DNA of 64,000 bases from positions 222,713,992 to 222,777,991 of the forward strand of contig CM023449.1 in assembly GCA_013339765.2 (NCBI GenBank), written 5' to 3'. The notes beneath the pieces are model-generated. The model did no database searches. It was not told the origin of the DNA and saw nothing but the letters and a program-made list of their open reading frames with translations. Source of the stretch: Haemaphysalis longicornis (taxonomy: Eukaryota; Arthropoda; Arachnida; Ixodida; Ixodidae). Position numbers and translations under genes: made by a program. Positions 58,501 to 64,000 of the stretch are shown here, in pieces (the stretch's first letter is position 1; each line of letters starts with the position of its first letter).

Positions 58501-61442
58501 AAAGCAGGAAACATTTTCCCTAAATCTGGTCGACTAAAGTGGTCTCGTTTTCTTGAATGTTTTCTAAAATTTCCCTTCAGTGTCCTTTTATTTCTTTCTT
58601 CCTGAAGAGGGTTGCTAAGGAGGGCCAGCGCAACTGTTCCCTTTTTTCTTTTTCCCCAGGGCATTTCCCCTTTGTTTCTGCTTGGAAGGGTATTGCATTG
58701 CCTACACACAATTCTAAGAACGTGGCTGTGCCCCAGGCCCCCCTTGTTTCGTTGGGTCATAGTTGTTGTCTCCATCTCCCCCCCCCTCAGGTGTGCAAGA
58801 GTGCCCCAGTGCGTCCAGACTGCTTCGAGGACGTGGTGCCCCTGAACAGCGAGGAGGAGGCAGCCGTGCTGGCCCTGAAGCAGGAGCTGCTGGCAGAGAG
58901 GGGGGCGCGCAGTGCAGCAGACTTCAGCACCTTCCACCTGCCGCCTGGTGGGGACAGCCAGGACTCCCTGCTTGCCTCCCGCTTCAGCGACGAGAGCTCT
59001 ACGAGCTCCGGGCTGGTGAGCAAGGCTGAGTTCTATACCTACGAACTCTCCCGATTTTCCCGGGACACTCCCAATTTTTAAGTGCAGAGCACTTTAGGGG
59101 CTCTCCTTGTTGACGTAGCTCGCTCGCTGAACTCAAGTAGAACCACACGGCGTTCCGTCGTCGTGTCGTAACCCAGAGGCTTCGAAAGCCAAGCAGTTTA
59201 TATAGTCGTAAGCGTTCGAAACTTGTGAACCACTGCTGCTTGTCATACATCTCCCCGTTCTTCAGCACAAAGAAAACTGCAGGTACATTTGAGACAAAAT
59301 ATATGTAATTGTTTAGTCAGGAATGCTTGTTGGGTTGGTTTTTGGGATAGTAAGAGAAAAAAAGTGGCAGTGCAACACCGGCACATTCGAGAGGAAAAGC
59401 AACCACAAAAAAAAAAAAAAAAAACTGCACTCCCGCCGGCACAGCTTCAGGCAGGGGGCGCGCGAGCACTGCGAAGGTGGGAAATTTGGATTTCATTGGG
59501 TGGTAGCAGTGAGCGGATAACGGCGCTACATCCCATTATGGCAGATCGCTGCTCTGCACTTCTGACAGCTTTCACATTGAGTGGAATGGCTTTAATTTTT
59601 TATCCTTCCTCCCGATGGTACTCGAACGGTCTTAAATCTCCCGAAAAAATGCCCCAACCCTGCCGCAGAAAGAAAAAAAACACAAGCCATACCACCTTAT
59701 CGTCATTCCTGTCATGAGTTGGGTAGCCAGTCGAAGTCAGCGGAAGTTGTATCCAAGCCATTTGTGTGTATTGAGCATGTAGGCCTTTTCTTTTCCGTCT
59801 CATGTGCTACCCCGAAAAGGTGACCGCTTCGAATTTGTACGATTGTGCATGTGATATGAGTGTGGCGCACGGCGGAAAAAGCGATATAAATAAACTGCCT
59901 TTGGCAATGACGAAACACCGGAACTTTGTTCGTGTCGCTGAGAAGCAGGGGAACGTGGACAATTTCACCGTCAACAACAATGTCGCGTCGAAATTGTTTG
60001 GTTTGCCAGTTGTGACCTTGAAATCAAGGCTGACTTTGTAGGCTAGATGGGTCATGTATGCTGCAAATAAGTGAACCCCCCCCCCCCCTCCGTCCCTACC
60101 TGTAACCAGTCACCAGGCTGACCACTTGGCTAGGCAGCTGTGTTTACCTGTAGACAAATTTACCCTAGCGCATATCCGCAGTAAATGTTGACTACGGCTA
60201 TACAGCAGTAATGATTACGTAAACACAGTTTGGTGCAGTAAAGACACAGACGGTACGGAAACGGACTGGAGAGGTGCCCGTTCTGTCCGTTCACACCGTC
60301 CACATCTTTAAAGCGCTAACCCTTGTTTACGTAATCGTGAACGGACTCGCCCAACATGTTTTACCGAAAGGAATAATGGTTACAAGGAACTAATTATGGT
60401 ACCCCCTGGGTTTTGTTTAACCAAGATTTAACTGTATAATGCTCGCCAATAACCTTATAATGGATGCTACATGCCACTGTAGTTAGCTGTCAAAAACAGC
60501 AAACCCTGCATAGCTGTCCTACAGTGGTCTCCACTGCATTGTTGAAGCTCTGACATTGCATGCTATGGTGATGCAGTGGCTGTGGTGTTGTGCTGCTACT
60601 AGAGTTCAGTTCTTTGCCACGAGTCACACATTAAAGATTGCTATGTGGCACAGATTCCAAACTGCAGTCTTCCCAGTGATGTATCTTGTATTCCAGCTGC
60701 ATTTAGCCCCAGTCCCTTGCAAAAACACTGAAAATAGTTTTCAGTGTTTTCGTCCGCAAGTCAAAGTTGCAGCACACTTGAAAGATCTCAGGGGCTCATA
60801 ATTAATCCGGAGCCTTCTACTACACCGGCCCAGGTGTAGCCTTCTGCAGGTTAAACCTGCAAAATGTTTGCATATTATTGGTTCTTCAGAGGGAACCCAT
60901 GAGCTTGGCTTGCCTGTGCGCAGGAGGTCATGGTGTGGCTCTCCTTCTACGAGATCTACAACGAGGGCCTGTATGACCTCCTCGTCTCAGCGGCACCCTC
61001 AAACAAAAAGGCGCGCGGTGGCCGCCGCACCCTTCTCAAGCTTGGCGAAGACCGCTCCAAGCGCTCGTTTGTGCGCGGCCTGGTGGAAGTCCCCGTGCAC
61101 AATGCGGACGAGGCCCACCGCCTGCTCTGCCTGGCTCGGCACAACCAGAGCGTAGCCGAGACGAGCCTGAACCGCAGCTCGAGCCGTAGCCACTGCGTGT
61201 TCACGGTGCGGCTGGTGTGCTCCGTGGGCGGGGAGTGGCGCGTGAGCACGCTGATGCTGTGTGACCTGGCGGGCTCGGAGCGGCCCTCCAAGACGGGCGC
61301 AGGGGGCCCGCGGCTGCGGGAGGCCGGCCGCATCAACACCTCGCTCATGGTGCTCAGCCGGTGTCTCGAGGGCCTACGACACAACCGGGACCCTTCAGCC
61401 AAGAAGGCACCCGTGCCCTTCCGGGAGAGCAAGCTGACCCAG
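52431..61442 (+). CDS. kinesin-6 family motor (KIF20A/subito-like), 5' part, runs off window
   Basis: Five exons (52431-52545, 54069-54220, 57632-57838, 58791-59015, 60924-61442) join in phases 1,0,0,0 through GT-AG introns into 406 residues. Seen in order: a short N-terminus, the first motor strand LNVYVRLRPR, the P-loop GPTASGKT, a 75-residue acidic insert (exon 4), SFYEIYNEGLYDLL, switch I NRSSSRSH, switch II LCDLAGSER, GRINTSLMVLSRCLEGLR and VPFRESKLTQ. Family knowledge: an insert of this kind between P-loop and switch I marks kinesin-6 (MKLP2/KIF20A, Drosophila subito), plus-end motors of the anaphase central spindle and cytokinesis. All nucleotide-binding motifs look intact, so an active ATPase is likely. 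The rest of the motor, neck and tail lie beyond 64000. KIF20B or KIF23 are less likely assignments. Confidence 0.92.
53431..53965 (+). repeat. interspersed repeat (family R1), in kinesin intron 1
   Basis: Begins AAGTGCAGAGCACTGTAGGG and runs in parallel with the copy at 59080 to GTGGAACGGCTCTAATTTTT. About 535 bp. No frame of note. Confidence 0.88.
54069..54220 (+). CDS. kinesin exon 2, first motor strand
   Basis: Enters in phase 1 after acceptor GTTCTGCACAG and leaves in phase 0 at FSFTK before GTAAGG. LNVYVRLRPR is the conserved first beta strand (VKVYLRVRP type) that opens every kinesin motor. A Thr-rich segment (DTTVETTTATAEHQQQ) lies in loop 2 territory before KRFSFTK. Confidence 0.88.
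55690..56000 (-). pseudogene. DDE transposase C-terminal fragment (DDE_Tnp_4 / ISL2EU-like)
   Basis: Minus-strand translation from about 55990 gives ADPGFLIEDELRELDVKLNR, PSMLNGRRQLTVTEEGNTHT, then after a stop or shift RAIREMKNLRMLRYVFPNAM. Families with this domain read DKGFLIED...LNIPPFL.GRRQLT.EEV...RIHVERAI.RIKNFRIL. The acidic residue after GFLI and the VERAI-type helix support the call. It lies 450 bases downstream of the THAP fragment on the same strand, the usual order in THAP-bearing ISL2EU elements. Confidence 0.6.
56443..56735 (-). pseudogene. THAP zinc-finger domain (transposase N-terminus), frameshifted
   Basis: The minus strand opens MAPRKLQEADKRAVCSV, then shifts frame into DNNNTLRDLHVSLHKFLKDK, KLKNEWVRRINRQ, FALWEPSEHHRICGAHF. 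The THAP fold uses C-x2-4-C ... C-x2-H with conserved W, P and F; here CSV supplies the first Cys, KNEWV the Trp, and ICGAHF the C-x2-H pair. The second Cys is lost at the shift. THAP domains bind the ends of P-type and ISL2EU-type transposons and also occur in host regulators. The DDE piece just downstream favours a transposase. Confidence 0.72.
57632..57838 (+). CDS. kinesin exon 3, P-loop
   Basis: Encodes 69 residues after acceptor TTATCATTCCAG. VFTELTGQSQVFEEAMRSPL leads to NVLLFAYGPTASGKTHTMQG, the Walker A ATP-binding loop. Most kinesins have GQTGSGKT; here the loop is GPTASGKT. The exon continues KDPGIVPRTLDRLF and ends at LLGPQ before the GTGCCA donor. Confidence 0.93.
58190..58475 (+). 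repeat. two small tandem repeats in kinesin intron 3
   Basis: GAGCCAATGCACCGTTT-like units, three copies, at 58196-58243; and a 44-bp unit (GTGTGATTGTCTTCGAAGGA then AAATTTGACATCCA) repeated twice at 58395-58475. Confidence 0.8.
58791..59015 (+). CDS. kinesin exon 4, kinesin-6 type insert
   Basis: Encodes 75 residues after a strong polypyrimidine tract and CCCCTCAG. It is acidic and Ser-rich (NSEEEAAVLALKQELLAERG, then DSQDSLLASRFSDESSTSSG) and has no counterpart in other kinesin families. It sits where kinesin-6 motors carry their long insert between P-loop and switch I. Donor GTGAGC follows GL at 59015. Confidence 0.88.
59080..59602 (+). repeat. interspersed repeat (family R1), in kinesin intron 4
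   Basis: Begins AAGTGCAGAGCACTTTAGGG directly after TTTTT and ends GTGGAATGGCTTTAATTTTT. Full-length copy of about 523 bp, containing a poly-A run near 59406-59424. Confidence 0.88.
60779..60860 (+). mobile_element. old, diverged Ruka-like SINE remnant
   Basis: GAAAGATCTCAGGGGCTCAT then AATTAATCCGGAGCCTTCTA matches the SINE body with about one change in six. Head and tail are gone. Located in kinesin intron 4, 60 bases before exon 5. Confidence 0.65.
60924..61442 (+). CDS. kinesin exon 5, switch I and switch II
   Basis: Encodes 173 residues in an uninterrupted GC-rich frame after acceptor CTGTGCGCAG. It contains SFYEIYNEGLYDLL, a basic linker (SNKKARGGRRTLLKLGEDRS), switch I NRSSSRSH, switch II LCDLAGSER and the microtubule-binding region ending PFRESKLTQ before GTGGGG. 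The next expected motor strand (LFQ type) is not found up to 64000, so the following intron exceeds 2.5 kb. Confidence 0.93.
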
Positions 61443-62285
61443 GTGGGGGAGTGCGCACTGCGGCTGTTTTCTGAGGAGCGCGAGGTGACCTGCAGTACAG
61501 CGTACTGTGAGATAAGGTGTGTCACGCGGGGGGGAAACCAATGGGAGAGCGCGGGTCCCTTTTGCGATGAAAAAATTGTATGGAGCGCAGGCGTTCCCCA
61601 GAGAACTCCTGTTGTAGCCAGTGCCACCTAGAAGTTTAAATCAAACTAAGCAGTTATTTGACAGGTTCTATAAAACTTTATATCAAGAAATAAAGAAATA
61701 AGATTATTTGGGGCATTAAAATAAGGATTAATTTAATAAAGCTTCTGAAACCAACTGCAGTCGAATCCCGCTACAACGAAATTGACGAACGTGCGAAAAA
61801 TTTCGTTGAGGTGAAATCTGCCCCAACACACCACGGAAAGGCCAGAAAAATAGCCCCGTATATTTCCACATCATTGGCAGCATAAAACAGTGTTTAGAAA
61901 AAGGAGTGACGCGTAATAACGTCAAGTTTATTCTTTATTCAGGTAACGAACATACCAATGGTTATCTTTCTTTTTTTTTTTCACTGCACGCACAACGCAT
62001 TGCGGAGAGGGGTGAAGAAATGCAGGCGCAAAACGTATTGCACTACAACAAGGCGTGTCCACCAAGCTGATTACTTGCAAATAGCTGCTAGGACGTCGGA
62101 AGCCCCCCTCTCGCTTGCGGCGTAGCAGTGCCGTTATCTTATCCTCTGACAAGGCACGGCAGCTACTGACCTTGGCAAGACGCGCGCACTTGCATTAACA
62201 TGACCGCGCACCGCGACTAAGATGGGATGACTTGGCTTCAAGACAAACACGCAATATGATTTTGCTGTGCTATGAGAACGTGAAG
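61443..62285. other. kinesin intron 5, nothing else assigned
   Basis: AT-rich. CAGTCGAATCCCGCTACAAC at 61757 resembles a Tigger-type end but has no TA flank and no partner. Confidence 0.4.
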
Positions 62286-62334
62286 GAAAAATTCCCCGCA
62301 TTCCCCGAGGGGAACATGTAAAGTGCGAATGCAC
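62286..62334 (-). mobile_element. R2 repeat 3' end, inverted fragment
   Basis: AAATTCCCCGCATTCCCCGA then GGGGAACATGTAAAGTGCGA is the inverse of the R2 end seen at 32420-32468. Only the terminal 50 bases are clear. Confidence 0.65.
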
Positions 62335-62379
62335 GAGTGATGAATTGTGCGAGGCGGTAAGCGCGAAGAGCATCCACAA

Positions 62380-62993
62380 TACACACACCCCACACACACA
62401 CACAACACACACACCACACACACTATGATTTGCACGTTCGCTATGAACGGACGAGCAATCACACACCACACACCACACACATCAACTCACACACGACACA
62501 TCCCACAACTCCAAACAAACCATGACCAACACACAAACACACACAGCACACACACACACACCACACACACACACACACACACAACACACACACACAAATG
62601 CACACAAACACAACAACACAGTCAGCACACACACACACACAACCACCACACACACACACAACACACACACACACGCACACACACACACACAACACACAAC
62701 ATCCCCACAACACACACACACACACACGACACAACACAACACAACACAAACACATCAACACCACACACAACCACACAAACACAAACACACCACAAAACAC
62801 AACACCACACACACACACGACCAACCACAAACACAGCACACACACACACACACAACACATCCACACACACACAGCACAAACACCACAACACCACACACCA
62901 CAAACACACAACACACACACAACATCACACACTACACTCACACACACACACACACAACACACACACACACAACACACCACACAACACAACACA

Positions 62994-63026
<33 letters not shown>

Positions 63027-63694
63027 GCACAACACGCACACACACACAGCAACACCACACCACACACCCACACACAAAAACACACAACACCAAAACACGC
63101 ACACACACCACACACACAACCACACACCAACACACCACACACACCCACACCACACACACACACACACTACACACACACACACGCAACAAACAACACACAC
63201 ACACACACTACACAACACAACACACAACACCCACACACACACACACACACACAACATGACACACACACACAAACACACAGCACACACAACACACACACAC
63301 ACACACCCACACACCAACACCACACACACACACATCCACAGCACACACACACACACCCCACACACACACACACACACACACACCCCACACAACCCACCCA
63401 CACACACACACACACACCACACACACACACCCACACACACACCCACACACACACACACACCACACACACACACACACCCCCACACCACACCCCACACACA
63501 CACACCACCCCACACACACAAAAACACACACACACACACACAAACACAACACACACCCCAACACACACCACAAAACACACACACACACACCCACACACAC
63601 CCCAACACCCCACACAACACACACACACACACAAAACAAACACCCCAAAACACACACACACACAACACACACACACACACACACACACCACACA

Positions 63695-63725
<31 letters not shown>

Positions 63726-63728
63726 CAC
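62380..63728 (+). repeat. 1.35-kb AC-only array (imperfect CA microsatellite)
   Basis: Almost entirely A and C on the plus strand, mostly CA with frequent AAC, CCA and CACACAACAC steps. It is interrupted near 62425-62460 and 62480-62525 by ordinary sequence. The long Thr/His frames (and Cys/Val on the other strand) follow from composition and are not genes. Lies in the kinesin intron. Confidence 0.97.
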
Positions 63729-64000
63729 GAAAGAAAAAGATGCTTACACAACACCATGGCGTGCTGATTCAGAGCGGATACTGAGTCACTACTCTTGCGA
63801 CCGAACATGAGGGGTCCTCAAAATTGCATAAGCAGTCCCGATTACAAGCACAGCTTTACATCAAACCAGTTTTTCACACTCATACACTAAAAAATCGATA
63901 AGAACTTCAACTACTAAAAGAAAAGCGACAATTAAAAATTAAAGTAAAATTTTTCAGAATCAACAACACAGCGATCACACGAATTTCACTAGGCGACTTT
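63729..64000. other. no feature seen
   Basis: Ordinary AT-rich intronic sequence to the window end. Confidence 0.4.

Noticed and set aside
58359..58937. 192-codon minus-strand frame
   Set aside because: It is antisense to kinesin exon 4 and its flanking intron; the sense frame has family motifs and splice sites.
61757..61830. Tigger-like element at CAGTCGAATCCCGCTACAAC
   Set aside because: No TA flank and no matching opposite end before the AC array; too weak to call.
62347..63810. Long Thr/His frames and Cys/Val frames up to 487 codons
   Set aside because: They follow entirely from the AC-only array; no domain, no codon bias beyond the repeat and no splice support.

Overview
This is eukaryotic DNA. 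It has spliced genes with GT-AG introns, long AT-rich introns, abundant microsatellites and a dense layer of old and young transposable elements. The best clue to the host is a tRNA-headed SINE with a TCAAT-repeat tail. From memory it matches the tick SINE Ruka, and together with LINEs of the RT plus RNase H type it suggests a hard tick (Ixodida, probably metastriate). No bacterial operon, CRISPR array, rRNA gene or canonical tRNA gene was found.

Two host genes are supported. (1) On the minus strand, 19502 down to 9356, three exons join in frame into a protein that aligns end to end with cytosolic malate dehydrogenase (MDH1). The Rossmann glycines, the mobile-loop arginines, the NPAN-type motif and the catalytic His are gone, and the DHNR motif is altered, so it looks like a pseudoenzyme. 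One exon carries a TGA stop and two compensating one-base shifts. (2) On the plus strand, from 52431 past 61442, five exons encode most of the motor domain of a kinesin-6 (KIF20A/subito-like). The gene leaves the window on the right before the motor ends.

Layout. 1-9355: gene-poor, with a G-run, foldback repeats, a Tigger-like element, a LINE 3' end, a second tRNA-headed repeat and a decayed RT fragment. 9356-19502: the MDH1-like gene, whose introns hold microsatellites, a 150-bp minisatellite, a SINE, a tandem pair of hairpin-led repeats and a 1.65-kb hAT-like element. 19503-29440: repeats, including an inverted-repeat unit carrying an arginine/glutamate-rich 20-residue-repeat ORF. 29440-38290: a LINE-rich block with one nearly intact RT/RNase H LINE and several decayed ones. 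38291-41891: a three-level nest of a Tigger-like element holding a SINE holding a hAT-like element. 41892-52430: MITEs, a truncated SINE, two related palindromic elements and LINE tails. 52431-64000: the kinesin gene. Its introns hold two copies of a 520-bp repeat and a decayed THAP plus DDE transposase, and the window ends near a 1.35-kb array made almost only of A and C.

The two genes are not functionally linked. Most of the remaining sequence is explained by transposition. Several insertions can be read exactly from target-site duplications, which gives a relative history of the region.
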